Assembly (NCBI GenBank): GCA_047619685.1
Contig: JBLHLC010000011.1
Location: 1 to 64,000 of the forward strand
Direction: 5' to 3'
DNA from: JABDJZ01 sp047619685
GTDB lineage: Bacteria; Bacteroidota; Rhodothermia; Rhodothermales; UBA10348
Length of the DNA stretch: 64,000 bases
Each line of letters begins with the position of its first letter. Position 1 is the first letter of the stretch. The notes under the pieces are model-generated. The model was not told the origin of the DNA. It did not search any database and saw only the letters and a list, made by a program, of their open reading frames with translations. A program made the position numbers and the translations under genes. Shown here one piece after another: positions 35,482 through 46,319 of this stretch.

Positions 35482-36132
35482 CTACCAGAGCAGCAGCACG
35501 CGTACGCCGGGTGCCGGCAGCAGGCGGGAGGCTAGATTGGAGTCGCTCGGGGTGCCCGCAAGTGCGGCGACCCCGGCAAGATGCGGCTCGATACGCATGG
35601 TGAGGTCTTCGCCCACATCGAAATCGCTCAAATGGGCCGTGACGTAGGCATCCAGCACACCAAGCGCCCAGAACGCGCCTATTCCCAGAATGGAGAGATC
35701 CCGGTTCCTCCTGAAATTGTCGCGACGAGTCTCCAGGGGATTCGAGGAGATGGGTCCGAACTCTGCGACTATTTGCTCATACTCGGCCTGGAATCCCAGG
35801 GCCGGGTTTTCTGTGGCCAGGCCGGCGTCAACACGCTCCTGGTGGGCTTTGTATTGAAACGCCCTGCGGTAAAGCAGGTAGTCGGTATTTCCCTGGATTG
35901 CCGAGGCCAGGAAAACACCCATCCCCGCGTACAGGATCGGAAGCTTGAGAAATTGGCGGTTGTAGATTTGGCCCCACCCCGGGATAACCATTGCGCGACG
36001 CAAGGCACCCTTGGGCGATCGAACCTTCTGCACCGTCGGCTGAGCCGGGTCCTGGTCTGTTTGTTGTGCCGCCGCGGTGGAGCCCAGCAGGCCGCAGAGA
36101 AGGACCGCCGAAAGTACTCGGGCCAAACTCAC
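35482..36132 (-). CDS. DUF5683 family protein
   Basis: The 216-residue protein has a signal peptide (1 to about 22). The family core SPKGALRRAMVIPGWGQIYNRQFLKLP is followed by a membrane segment (about 66-82) and a second hydrophobic stretch (about 146-163). DUF5683 proteins commonly follow parA-parB in Bacteroidota; the function is unknown. It overlaps parB by 4 nt, which supports an operon. Confidence 0.83.
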   Translation of the reverse strand: MSLARVLSAVLLCGLLGSTAAAQQTDQDPAQPTVQKVRSPKGALRRAMVIPGWGQIYNRQFLKLPILYAGMGVFLASAIQGNTDYLLYRRAFQYKAHQERVDAGLATENPALGFQAEYEQIVAEFGPISSNPLETRRDNFRRNRDLSILGIGAFWALGVLDAYVTAHLSDFDVGEDLTMRIEPHLAGVAALAGTPSDSNLASRLLPAPGVRVLLLW

Positions 36133-37064
36133 CCTCCGATGATTTCGATCAACCGCTCCAGATCATCACCGGAGTAATACTCGATTTCGATTTTGCCTCC
36201 GTCCGTCGTTCCTGCGGGGCGGATGGCGACCTTCGTTCCGAGGCCCAGTCTGAGTCGATCCGTCAAAGACCGCAGCACCAGTTCGTCTCTTTTCGGGGTC
36301 TCGATAGCAATGGTCTTCTCTGGCGCCGCCTTTTTTGGACCCGCAAGCCACTTCTTGACGAGATCCTCGGTGGCCCGCACAGACAGTCCCTGATCCTCTA
36401 TTTCGGCAACGAAGCCCTGCTGGATTGCTTCGTCCGAAATGGGAATAAGGGCTCGGGCGTGTCCGACGCTTATCGCGCCGTCCCTCAGGCTGGCCTGGAC
36501 GGCCGCCGGCAGTTTCAGCAGACGCAGGAGGTTGGTGATTGTGGCGCGGCCCTTGCCAACTTTCGTCGCCACCTCTTCCTGGGTCAGGCTACACTCCTCG
36601 AGAAGGCGCTGGTAACCCAGGGCCACTTCGATGGGGTTCAGTTCTTCGCGCTGAACGTTCTCGACCAGTGCCATCTCCAGCATGGCTTCCGTGTCCGCCT
36701 CACGCACGAATGCGGGGATGGCATCCAGTCCAGCCATTCGGGAAGCACGCAGGCGGCGCTCTCCGGAGATCAGTTCGAACGTTCCGTCTGGCCGCGACCG
36801 AACCGTTACGGGCTGAATGATGCCGAGCTGCGTGATAGACTGCGAAAGCTCGTTGAGGGACTCCTCGTCAAATTCGGTCCGCGGCTGGTACGGATTTGCC
36901 GCGATGAGGTCGATCTTGATTTCGGAAATCGAGCCGGCCCGCGTGCGGTCCGTGAAATCGTAGACGCGCGTTGCCGCGAACGACGGGGGCCGTCCAGCGC
37001 CTTCTTCGATCTCCGGAAGCAGAGCTCCGAGGCCGCGTCCTAGTACTGGTTTTCCTTTCGCCAT
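36129..37064 (-). CDS. parB: Chromosome-partitioning protein ParB
   Basis: The 311-residue DNA-binding CTPase has the ParB core with Arg-rich box GERRLRASRM, a helix-turn-helix (SLTQEEVATKVGKGRATITNLLRL, about 142-165) and a C-terminal dimerisation region. It begins KPVLGRGLGALLPE, typical of the family. It loads on parS sites and works with ParA to segregate origins. No parS sequence is evident in this window. It is second in parA-parB-DUF5683. Confidence 0.95.
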   Translation of the reverse strand: MAKGKPVLGRGLGALLPEIEEGAGRPPSFAATRVYDFTDRTRAGSISEIKIDLIAANPYQPRTEFDEESLNELSQSITQLGIIQPVTVRSRPDGTFELISGERRLRASRMAGLDAIPAFVREADTEAMLEMALVENVQREELNPIEVALGYQRLLEECSLTQEEVATKVGKGRATITNLLRLLKLPAAVQASLRDGAISVGHARALIPISDEAIQQGFVAEIEDQGLSVRATEDLVKKWLAGPKKAAPEKTIAIETPKRDELVLRSLTDRLRLGLGTKVAIRPAGTTDGGKIEIEYYSGDDLERLIEIIGG

Positions 37065-37082
37065 GGTTCCGGTTGGATGGAG

Positions 37083-37904
37083 CTAGACGTGTCCGTCGCC
37101 CGTGGAAAAACTTCCGATTTCCATTGGCATCGAGTTTCCATCGCCCTGGCGGCTTAGTACCTCTCTGGCCAGCGCGATGTAATTGCGAGCACCAACGCTC
37201 GTGGCGTCGTAAAGAAGAACGGGTCGTCCAAAGCTGGGCGCCTCTGAGACACGGACGTTCCGCTGGATCAACGTGTTAAAGACCTTGTCGCCGAAATATC
37301 GTCTGAGTTCATTGGCTACCTGATTGGCCAGCCTCAGTCGGACATCGAACATGGTGACGAGCACGCCCTCAATATCCAGGTTCTCGTTGAGATGCTGACG
37401 GACCAGCTTGATCGTGTTCAACAGCTGGCCAAGGCCCTCCAGCGCGAAGTACTCGGCTTGGACCGGAATCAGGATCGAATTGGAAGCCGTCAGGGCGTTG
37501 AGCGTCAGGAGCCCGAGCGATGGGGGGCAGTCGATGATGATGAAATCATATCGGTCCCGGATGCTCTGCATCGCGTTTCGCAGGATTCGCTCCCGTTCCG
37601 GGACATCCACCATCTCGATTTCAGCGCCCACCAGGTTGATGTGACTCGGCACCAGGTCCAGGAACGGCATTTCTGTCGTCCTGATGGCGTCCTGAAAGGG
37701 CACCGATCCCACGAGAACCTCGTAGCTCGACGTGGTGACCGTTCGTGGATCAATGCCGACACCAGAGGAGCAATTGGCCTGCGGATCGAAATCAATGAGC
37801 AGGGTCGATCGCTCAACCGCGGCCAACGATGTTGCCAGGTTGATTGCAGTCGTGGTCTTTCCGACACCACCTTTCTGATTCGCGATCGCTATGACCTTTC
37901 CCAT
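37083..37904 (-). CDS. parA: Chromosome-partitioning ATPase ParA (Soj)
   Basis: The 273-residue deviant-Walker ATPase begins KVIAIANQKGGVGKTTTAIN and contains LIDFDPQANCSSG and FIIIDCPPSLGLLTLNAL. It drives ParB-parS complexes across the nucleoid. The gene lies 18 nt upstream of parB. It is divergent from the helicase gene at 38018. Confidence 0.96.
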   Translation of the reverse strand: MGKVIAIANQKGGVGKTTTAINLATSLAAVERSTLLIDFDPQANCSSGVGIDPRTVTTSSYEVLVGSVPFQDAIRTTEMPFLDLVPSHINLVGAEIEMVDVPERERILRNAMQSIRDRYDFIIIDCPPSLGLLTLNALTASNSILIPVQAEYFALEGLGQLLNTIKLVRQHLNENLDIEGVLVTMFDVRLRLANQVANELRRYFGDKVFNTLIQRNVRVSEAPSFGRPVLLYDATSVGARNYIALAREVLSRQGDGNSMPMEIGSFSTGDGHV

Positions 37905-38017
37905 CGGACCTCATTTTCCTAGAAGGGTTAAGGTACTCACGGGTCTCACGGTGTGCTACCGGGACGGGTGCCGAACCCTTCGCGTTCGCAAGTAGTTAGC
38001 CGTGCAACCCACAGGAA

Positions 38018-40027
38018 ATGGCACGTCAGTTTGTACTCCGGAAAGAGGCCGCTCCGGCCACAGTTACCTACCGTATTGAATACGCGGAGGAACTGAACCC
38101 GCAGCAATATGCGGCAGCTACCGCCCCTGGAGGCCCCATTTTGGTGGTTGCAGGCGCAGGTACAGGAAAGACCCGAACGCTGGTCTATCGCCTTGCCTAC
38201 CTGGTGGAATCTGGGATCGCGCCCGAGCGCATCGCGCTGCTGACATTTACCCGGAGATCTTCTCGCGAAATGTTGGCGCGGGCCTCAGGGCTACTGGATG
38301 GGCGCTGTCAGCGGGTGAATGGTGGGACATTTCATTCCTTCTGTCTGGGTGTCCTGCGTCGGCACGCCGCGAAGATTGGCTTCCCGAACAATTTCACGAT
38401 TCTGGACTCTTCGGACTCCGCAGACGTGATTGACGTGATCCGGGGAGAGATGGGCCTGAACAAGCGCGATCGATTTCCACGGAAGCGCGCCATTCAGAGC
38501 ATGTTTTCGTCGGTCGTGAACCGGGACACGCCGCTCTCGGAGATTCTCGAGAAGGATTACGCCCAGTTTGTCCCTCACGGACATGATCTGGAAATGTTGA
38601 TGCGCCGGTTCGAAGGGTACAAGCGGGCGCATGGCCTGATGGACTACGACGATCTGCTCAGCCGGACGCTCGAACTCTTCGAGACCGACCCGGCCGTTCT
38701 GCGGGTGGTGGCCGGCAACTGCGAGCACGTGCTGGTAGATGAGTACCAGGATACAAACCGGCTTCAGGCACGGCTGGTCAAGGCCTTCACGAGCGTGCAC
38801 GGAAACGTCATGGCCGTCGGAGACGATGCGCAGAGTATCTACCGGTTCAGGGGCGCGGACTTCCGCAACATTCTGGCGTTTCCGGACGAATTTCCAGGGA
38901 CGCGGCTGCAGAAACTCGAGCACAACTACCGGTCCACCCAACGCATTCTGGATCTGGCAAATCACATCATTGTCCAGGCCCGCCACAAATTCGACAAACA
39001 CCTCTTCACGGAGCGGGGCGAAGGGGACTTGCCGGCCCTGGTCACGGCGCCGGATGATCGATACGAAAGCAGGTTTGTCTGCCAGATGATTCTGGACCTC
39101 AGGGAGCAGAATGTCCCGCTGAGTGACATGGCAGTCCTCTTCCGAAGCGGGTTCAACTCGTACGACCTCGAGGTGGAGCTCAACCGCCGCAATATTCCGT
39201 TCGTCAAGTACGGCGGCCTCAAGCTGAGCGAAGCGGCGCACGTCAAAGATGTGGTCGCCCACCTTCGCATCCTCGAAAATCCACAGGACGCCATCTCATG
39301 GAACCGGGTGCTGCAGTTGCTGGAGGGGATCGGCCCCAAGACGGCAGGAGAGATCGTCTCCTGGGTTCTCGAGGCGGACGGCAACCCGCTGGAGCTGAAG
39401 GACAAACCCTGGTCTCCGCGTTATGCGGAATCGCTGGCCGCCCTCTTCGCGCTCCTGCGCTCCATGAACACGGGCAAGAAGACGCTGGGAAGGCAGGTCG
39501 AGGCCGTGGTCGAATATTATGGCCCCGTCCTGAAGCGGGTCTATTACGAGGACTACCCCAAGCGGGAGCAGGACCTGGAACACCTGATATCGGTCGTGGA
39601 GAGCTTTACCGACAGGGGGACGCTGCTCTCCTCTCTGGCGCTGGATCCGATCGAGTTGTCCGCCCTCGATGTCGATCCGCTTGAGCAGGATGAGGCTCCG
39701 CTGGTTCTGTCCACGATTCACTCGTCGAAAGGACTCGAGTTCAAGGCCGTCTTTGTCATCCATGCGCTGGAGGGTGTGTTGCCTTCCAGTTATGCCGTGG
39801 CATCTGAGGAGGAGGTGGACGAAGAACTGCGACTCTTCTACGTCGCCGTCACCAGAGCGGCCGATCACCTGTTTGTCACGTACCCGTCGGTTCAGTACCG
39901 CCGGTATCAGGGGCAATTTTTGACCAGCCCAAGCCGATTCGTAGCCAACGTCCCCGCAAAACTGCTGGAGCCATGGTCGCTGGTTGAAGAGAATTCAGTG
40001 GGTCTCCTGCCCGAAGGCAACCCATGA
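38018..40027 (+). CDS. UvrD/PcrA/Rep-family ATP-dependent DNA helicase
   Basis: The 669-residue superfamily 1A helicase has the Q-motif LNPQQYAA, Walker A GAGTGKT, motif Ia LLTFTRR, motif II VDEYQDTN and motif III VGDDAQSIYRFRGAD. Motif IV and beyond include LEHNYRST, STIHSSKGLEF and RLFYVAVTRA. It unwinds DNA 3' to 5' in repair or replication restart. At 669 it is a little shorter than UvrD (720), and motif Ia carries TRRSS instead of the usual TNKAA, so paralogue assignment is open. The stop overlaps the next gene (ATGA). Confidence 0.93.
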   Translation: MARQFVLRKEAAPATVTYRIEYAEELNPQQYAAATAPGGPILVVAGAGTGKTRTLVYRLAYLVESGIAPERIALLTFTRRSSREMLARASGLLDGRCQRVNGGTFHSFCLGVLRRHAAKIGFPNNFTILDSSDSADVIDVIRGEMGLNKRDRFPRKRAIQSMFSSVVNRDTPLSEILEKDYAQFVPHGHDLEMLMRRFEGYKRAHGLMDYDDLLSRTLELFETDPAVLRVVAGNCEHVLVDEYQDTNRLQARLVKAFTSVHGNVMAVGDDAQSIYRFRGADFRNILAFPDEFPGTRLQKLEHNYRSTQRILDLANHIIVQARHKFDKHLFTERGEGDLPALVTAPDDRYESRFVCQMILDLREQNVPLSDMAVLFRSGFNSYDLEVELNRRNIPFVKYGGLKLSEAAHVKDVVAHLRILENPQDAISWNRVLQLLEGIGPKTAGEIVSWVLEADGNPLELKDKPWSPRYAESLAALFALLRSMNTGKKTLGRQVEAVVEYYGPVLKRVYYEDYPKREQDLEHLISVVESFTDRGTLLSSLALDPIELSALDVDPLEQDEAPLVLSTIHSSKGLEFKAVFVIHALEGVLPSSYAVASEEEVDEELRLFYVAVTRAADHLFVTYPSVQYRRYQGQFLTSPSRFVANVPAKLLEPWSLVEENSVGLLPEGNP

Positions 40028-40464
40028 GGGCTCCGGAAACCGTGATCAGAAGCGTTGGGAGTGAGTCTCTACCGGTGATCGACGCACTCAACAGGGAGAT
40101 CTTCGGGGAGGACCGTATCATCAACAGCTTCGACAGAGAAGACCTGCTGATGCTTCTGGCCGAATCCAATGGTCAGCCGGTCGGATTCAAGCTGGGGTAC
40201 CGGCAGAACCGGTTGACCTACTACTCGGCGAAAGGGGGCGTGGTTGAGGCCTGGCGAAACAGGGGCGTCGCCGCGGGTATGTTGGACTGGATGCTGGACT
40301 ACGCGCGCGGCCAGGGCTACAAACGATTTGCCTACGACACCTTCCCCAATATGCACCCGGGCATGGCTGCACTTGGATTGAAGCGGGGGTTTCGCCTCAC
40401 CGAAGCCGAGTTCAATCGGACGTACGAGGACTTTCGCCTCCGATTCGAAACTCCGTTGATCTGA
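40024..40464 (+). CDS. GNAT-family N-acetyltransferase
   Basis: The 146-residue protein is a single GNAT domain with acetyl-CoA-binding pyrophosphate loop RNRGVAAGM and conserved FKLGYRQNRLTYYSAKGGV. The substrate is unknown. The start overlaps the helicase stop by 4 nt, so the two are probably cotranslated. Confidence 0.87.
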   Translation: MRAPETVIRSVGSESLPVIDALNREIFGEDRIINSFDREDLLMLLAESNGQPVGFKLGYRQNRLTYYSAKGGVVEAWRNRGVAAGMLDWMLDYARGQGYKRFAYDTFPNMHPGMAALGLKRGFRLTEAEFNRTYEDFRLRFETPLI

Positions 40465-40510
40465 TCCGCGCGCAAGGAACGGCATCCCGACCGCGCGGCC
40501 ACTCAGCCTC

Positions 40511-40669
40511 CTAGAACAGGGCGTAGATGAACGGCGCAAGCGCGGAGCCCTGTGCTGCCACGATGATTACGCTTAGCAGCACGAGCACGACCACTATCGG
40601 GGCCAGCCAGAACTTCTTCCGGATTTTCAAAAACTGCCAGAACTCGCTGACAATGTGGAGCTTGCCCAT
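40511..40669 (-). CDS. DUF5989 family small membrane protein
   Basis: The 52-residue protein starts at ATG (40669) and ends at TAG (40513-40511). Sequence features are SEFWQFLKIRKKFWLAP, one membrane helix (about 23-39) and the C-terminus GSALAPFIYALF, all characteristic of DUF5989. In other genomes this family usually sits next to SxtJ and carbamoyltransferase-like genes, but here it stands alone between a GNAT gene and a permease gene. The function is unknown. Confidence 0.82.
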   Translation of the reverse strand: MGKLHIVSEFWQFLKIRKKFWLAPIVVVLVLLSVIIVAAQGSALAPFIYALF

Positions 40670-40791
40670 TCCTGATTCCGAGTTTTGCGATTCACATGCC
40701 CGGCGCGGGGTCAGGTTCCGATGACCGGCGCAACTGTCCCCGAAAGCCTGCGTATTGTTTGACGATAACCAAGTCTCACGACCCTCCCGCT

Positions 40792-42033
<1,242 letters not shown>

Positions 42034-42039
42034 ATCCAC

Positions 42040-43266
42040 ATGGCATTTCTTGAAGCAGTTCGAATGGCCCTGGAGGCGCTTAGAGGCAACAAGCTTCGTT
42101 CGGCGCTGACACTGCTGGGCATGGTGATCGGCGTGTTCGCCATCATTGTGTCGGTTACGGCCGTGGAGGTCATCGACGTCTATTTCAACGAGAAGCTCAA
42201 TTTTCTTGGGGCGTCCACGTTCACGATCTCCAGGAACCCTGTCATTCAGATAAATGACGGGCGGTCTTCCCGCAATAGGCCGCCGATCACGTACGATCAG
42301 GTGGAGCGGCTGGAGCGATCCATGAAGTCACCGGTGGCCATTGGCGTACTGGAGTCCTTCAGTTTTGGGGCTGTCCGGTATCAGGACCGGGAAACGGAGC
42401 CCAACATGGTCTTGCTGGGTACCGATGAGAATCTGCTGGAGAATTACTCCTATGAGTTGCTTGCCGGGCGAAACCTGACGGAACAGGACGTGCAGTATGG
42501 GCGGTCCGTGGCTGTGATTCTGGAGGATGCAGCCGAGGTGCTGTTTCCCAATGAGACGCCTGTCGGCAAGACGATCCGCTTCCGGGGCCACAAGTTTGAG
42601 GTCATCGGGCTGCTGAAGAACCAGGGCAACTTCCTCGGTTTTGACCAGAACACCCGCATATTCATCCCGATAACACGCGGTTTTGCGCTCTACGGTAACC
42701 CCAATCGGGATATTGCCAACATTTCCGTGCGTGTTTCCCAGGCGCATCTGATGGCAGGCGCCATGGAGGAAGCCACAGGCCGGATGCGTGTCATCAGGCG
42801 CGTGCCGGCGGGCGACGACAATAACTTTGAGGTCGCAACGAACGACACGTTCGCCAGGATATTCGATGCATTCACGGCCACGCTGACCACGGCCGGTGCC
42901 GGCATCGGGCTGATCGCCCTCTTGGGCGCCGGGATTGGCATCATGAACATCATGCTGGTCTCGGTCACGGAACGCACCCGCGAGATCGGCATCCGCAAGT
43001 CCATTGGGGCTCGCCGGAAGGACGTGATGCGCCAATTCCTGACGGAGGCATTTGTGTTGTGCCAGATTGGAGGCATCCTGGGCATAATTCTCGGCGCGGG
43101 TGTGGGCAACCTGACGGCCGTGTATTTCGAGATATCGGCCGCCTTCCCGGTTAATTGGGCGATTGGGGCCGTGGTAGCCGTCACGGTTATCTCGCTGGTG
43201 TTCGGTGGGTATCCGGCCTACAAGGCTTCGCGTCTGCATCCGATCGACGCGCTACGCTTCGAGTAG
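42040..43266 (+). CDS. MacB-like ABC transporter permease (second copy)
   Basis: The 408-residue paralogue of the upstream permease has the same topology and the signature MLVSVTERTREIGIRKSIGARRKD. The N-terminal helix contains NKLRSALTLLGMVIGVFAII. The pair probably forms a heterodimeric permease for a peptide, lipoprotein or toxic compound. The partner ATPase must be encoded elsewhere. Confidence 0.9.
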   Translation: MAFLEAVRMALEALRGNKLRSALTLLGMVIGVFAIIVSVTAVEVIDVYFNEKLNFLGASTFTISRNPVIQINDGRSSRNRPPITYDQVERLERSMKSPVAIGVLESFSFGAVRYQDRETEPNMVLLGTDENLLENYSYELLAGRNLTEQDVQYGRSVAVILEDAAEVLFPNETPVGKTIRFRGHKFEVIGLLKNQGNFLGFDQNTRIFIPITRGFALYGNPNRDIANISVRVSQAHLMAGAMEEATGRMRVIRRVPAGDDNNFEVATNDTFARIFDAFTATLTTAGAGIGLIALLGAGIGIMNIMLVSVTERTREIGIRKSIGARRKDVMRQFLTEAFVLCQIGGILGIILGAGVGNLTAVYFEISAAFPVNWAIGAVVAVTVISLVFGGYPAYKASRLHPIDALRFE

Positions 43267-43352
43267 TCCGGCCTGGTCAGCCTGCCAACTGTCGATCAGA
43301 CTGGCATCCCACCTGAATGTGACGGAAACTCTCTCCATCAAACGAGGAGGGT

Positions 43353-44039
43353 ATGTCAGTTGAGGCAAAACGCCTGGTGGGCGAAGCGGTCGCCGGCTGG
43401 GTTGAGGACTCCATGGTCCTGGGTCTTGGGACCGGTTCCACCGCGGCAATGGCCATTCACGCCCTGGGGGCTCGCATCCGTGCGGAGGGACTCAAGGTGA
43501 GGGGCGTGCCGACCTCGTTCTTCGCACAGAGGCTGGCCCGTGAGTGCGGCATTCCACTTTCCACGCTGGACGAGACCCCGGAAATTGACCTGGCCTTCGA
43601 TGGGGCGGACGAGGTAGACCCCGAACTCAATTTGATCAAGGGCCGCGGGGCTGCCCATACGCGGGAAAAGGTGGTTGCAGCGGCGTCCACGAGATTTGTT
43701 GTGCTTGTGGACGAAGGCAAGTTGGTGGACATCCTGGGCACGCGGATGCCGGTGCCGGTCGAGGTCGTGCCCATGGCCGTCACTCCGGTGACCCGAAGAC
43801 TTTCTGCTCTGGGTGCAGAGTGCACATTGCGCATGGGGCAGTCCAAGGATGGCCCGGTCGTGTCTGACCAGGGTATGTGGATCGTAGACGCCCGGTTTCC
43901 CGCCATTCATGACGTGGCCGGGCTGGCCGCTGAAATATCCCAGATCCCTGGTGTCGTGGACCACGGAATATTTACAGGCCTGGCGACCGACGTATTGATC
44001 GGGTTCTCCGATGGCACCGTGGAGAGCCGAAGTCGATAG
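43353..44039 (+). CDS. rpiA: Ribose-5-phosphate isomerase A
   Basis: The 228-residue enzyme interconverts ribose 5-phosphate and ribulose 5-phosphate in the pentose phosphate pathway. Motifs are LGLGTGSTA, VPTSF, DLAFDGADEVDP (catalytic Asp), LIKGRGAAHTREK and VVLVDEGKLV. The usual GG after KGR is GA here. A strong Shine-Dalgarno sequence, GAGGAGG, precedes the ATG, unusual among the genes in this window. Confidence 0.95.
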   Translation: MSVEAKRLVGEAVAGWVEDSMVLGLGTGSTAAMAIHALGARIRAEGLKVRGVPTSFFAQRLARECGIPLSTLDETPEIDLAFDGADEVDPELNLIKGRGAAHTREKVVAAASTRFVVLVDEGKLVDILGTRMPVPVEVVPMAVTPVTRRLSALGAECTLRMGQSKDGPVVSDQGMWIVDARFPAIHDVAGLAAEISQIPGVVDHGIFTGLATDVLIGFSDGTVESRSR

Positions 44040-44089
44040 CCGAAGGGTGAACACGCGGAGGCCACCGCATTTAGCTGCGGGCCAGCCCT

Positions 44090-45433
44090 CTAAAGCACGC
44101 GGTCTATGGCCTCGTTCAGTCGGGATACGCGGATAATCTCCAGATTGGCCGACTTAATGTCGCTGTTGTTGACGGCCGGTATAACAGCGGCCGCAAACCC
44201 CAGCTTTTCAGCTTCCTTCAGCCGTTTCTGAAGCTGAGATACGCCGCGGACTTCTCCGCCAAGTCCAACTTCACCCACAAAAAGGGTCCGTTCGGGCAAG
44301 GCGCGATCAAAGAGCGAACTCGCGACCGCCATCGTAATCCCCAGATCTACGGACGGTTCGACCAGGCGCAGGCCGCCCGTCACGTTCACGAATACATCGT
44401 GGGAAGACAGCCGCATGCCCTCCCGTTTCTCCAGGACGGCCAGTAGCATCTGGAGCCTGCGCGCGTCAAATCCAGTAGACGAACGCTGCGGAGTGGCATA
44501 CGAGGTTGGGGTCACGAGAGCCTGAAGCTCCGCAAGAACCGGGCGCGAACCCTCGAGCGTGCTCACAACGGCCGTGCCGGAAGCCTGTTTTCCGTTCTCC
44601 GGGAGGAAGATGCGACTTGGGTTTTCGACGGCCACCAGGCCGCGTCCGTGCATTTCGAACACGCCGATTTCGTTTGTCGACCCGAAACGATTCTTGACGG
44701 CCCTCAGAATCCGGAAGGCGTGATGTCGGTCTCCCTCCAGTTGGAGTACCGTGTCAACCATGTGCTCCAGGACACGGGGGCCAGCGATTGTGCCGTCCTT
44801 GGTCACGTGACCCACCAGAAAGACCGCCATTCCGGTTTCTTTGGACTGCCTGATGATGCGGGCTGTGCACTCCCTGACCTGGCCCACCGAGCCGGGTGCG
44901 CTCGAGAGCGCCGGGAGATGCATGGTCTGGATGGAGTCTATGATCATGACCGCGGGATCAATCTCCGCCGCCGTATGCAGGACCCCCTCCACGTTGGTCT
45001 CGGGCAGCAGGTGGACGGAATCCGCCGAGACCTCAAGACGGTTTGCGCGCAGGCGCACCTGAGCCGGCGACTCCTCGCCGCAGACGTACAGAACTTTCCG
45101 GTCTTGCAGCAGGGCGGCAACTTCCGTCAGCAGCGTACTCTTGCCAATCCCCGGATCCCCGGCCACCAGTGTGACAGACCCGGGCACAATACCTCCGCCC
45201 AAGACCCGGTCGAACTCAAGAACGCCGGTGGCAAGCCGTTCGCCCTCATCGAAGCTCACGTCACCGAGTCGGACGGACTTGGCCGAGGTCATGGGCCGCG
45301 CCTTCTGCACAGCCCCCACCTCCTCGGCCATGGAATTCCACGCTCCGCAGGTAGTGCATTGCCCCATCCACCGCGGCGCGTCCTGGCCGCACTCCTGACA
45401 GACAAATATGGTCTTTACTTTTGGCATGATCAC
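44090..45433 (-). CDS. radA: DNA repair protein RadA
   Basis: The 447-residue protein has an N-terminal zinc finger (CQECGQ, CTTCGAW), a RecA-like ATPase with Walker A GDPGIGKST and the RadA motif KNRFGSTNEIG, and a Lon-protease-like C-terminal domain (PSVDLGITMAVASS). RadA helps branch migration and processing of recombination intermediates. Start is ATG at 45433 or 45427. It is divergent from mlaE. Confidence 0.95.
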   Translation of the reverse strand: MIMPKVKTIFVCQECGQDAPRWMGQCTTCGAWNSMAEEVGAVQKARPMTSAKSVRLGDVSFDEGERLATGVLEFDRVLGGGIVPGSVTLVAGDPGIGKSTLLTEVAALLQDRKVLYVCGEESPAQVRLRANRLEVSADSVHLLPETNVEGVLHTAAEIDPAVMIIDSIQTMHLPALSSAPGSVGQVRECTARIIRQSKETGMAVFLVGHVTKDGTIAGPRVLEHMVDTVLQLEGDRHHAFRILRAVKNRFGSTNEIGVFEMHGRGLVAVENPSRIFLPENGKQASGTAVVSTLEGSRPVLAELQALVTPTSYATPQRSSTGFDARRLQMLLAVLEKREGMRLSSHDVFVNVTGGLRLVEPSVDLGITMAVASSLFDRALPERTLFVGEVGLGGEVRGVSQLQKRLKEAEKLGFAAAVIPAVNNSDIKSANLEIIRVSRLNEAIDRVL

Positions 45434-45553
45434 AAGTTAACAGAGGCCGGGTGCCAGTTATCTGTCACAGGTCATTCCGAGTTCTCCAGCGTTTCTACAA
45501 CTAGTCAGTCGGGCTGGCGTAGGTTTGGGCTGGTTTCCTTCTGGCCCCCTCAC

Positions 45554-46315
45554 ATGCCCTTGGTGAAGACGCTTTTCGTAGAGCCTGCGGTCTCGGTGGG
45601 CCGCTATGCACTTCTGCTGGGGAAAGCATTCGCCACGCTTGGTGACCTGGGGTCATACCGGAAGAACATTTTCGAGCAAATGGTTCGGATCGGGACGGAC
45701 TCGCTGCCAATTGTGGCGCTGGCTGCGGCCTTTTCCGGAGGGGTAACCACGGTGCAGGCGGCCTACCAGCTGGTTTCCCTGTTCATCCCGCGCAGCATCA
45801 TTGGGTCGATCGTGGTGCCGTCCATGATCCTTGAGATGGGCGCAGTGGTCACCGGGTTCATTTTGGCCGGGCGTGTGGGCGCCAGGATTGCGGCAGAACT
45901 GGGGACTATGCGGGTAACCGAGCAGATTGACGCATTGGAGGCGATGGGCCTCAATTCTGTCGGCTATCTGGTGGTCCCGCGCGTCGTGGCGGGAGTTATT
46001 ATGTTTCCGATGCTCTATGTGGCGGCGAGTTTTGTAGGCATCACCGCCGGGATGCTGGTGGGTTCTCTTGGCGGCTTTGTACCGCTGGGCGAGTTCGTAG
46101 CAGGCGGCCGGGAATTCTTTCAGCCGTTTGATCCGGTGTTTGGTGTGATCAAGTCGCTGGTCTTCGGATTTATCATCACCACGGTATCCTGCTATAAAGG
46201 GTACTTCACTCGGGGCGGGGCGGAAGGCGTCGGCTTGGCGACCACCGAAGCCGCGGTCACGAGCTGCATCTACCTCCTGGTGGCTGACCTTTTCCTGGCC
46301 ATAGCCCTACTCTGA
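45554..46315 (+). CDS. mlaE: Phospholipid-transport permease MlaE
   Basis: The 253-residue inner-membrane permease has about six helices and the conserved YrbE stretch MRVTEQIDALEAMGLNSV and PRVVAG. It forms an ABC complex with MlaF and MCE protein MlaD to move phospholipids between membranes. The frame is open far upstream as a shadow of radA; ATG at 45554 fits the family length. It is first in mlaE-mlaF-mlaD. Confidence 0.93.
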   Translation: MPLVKTLFVEPAVSVGRYALLLGKAFATLGDLGSYRKNIFEQMVRIGTDSLPIVALAAAFSGGVTTVQAAYQLVSLFIPRSIIGSIVVPSMILEMGAVVTGFILAGRVGARIAAELGTMRVTEQIDALEAMGLNSVGYLVVPRVVAGVIMFPMLYVAASFVGITAGMLVGSLGGFVPLGEFVAGGREFFQPFDPVFGVIKSLVFGFIITTVSCYKGYFTRGGAEGVGLATTEAAVTSCIYLLVADLFLAIALL

Positions 46316-46319
46316 CCCG

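Noticed and set aside
35991..37043. 350-codon plus-strand frame opposite parB
   Set aside because: It mirrors parB/DUF5683, which carry clear family motifs.
37905..38017. parS site near parA-parB
   Set aside because: I looked for TGTTTCACGTGAAACA-like palindromes around the operon and found none.
44648..45553. In-frame upstream extension of mlaE across radA
   Set aside because: The first 300 codons are antisense to radA and resemble no protein; the MlaE family starts near the ATG at 45554.
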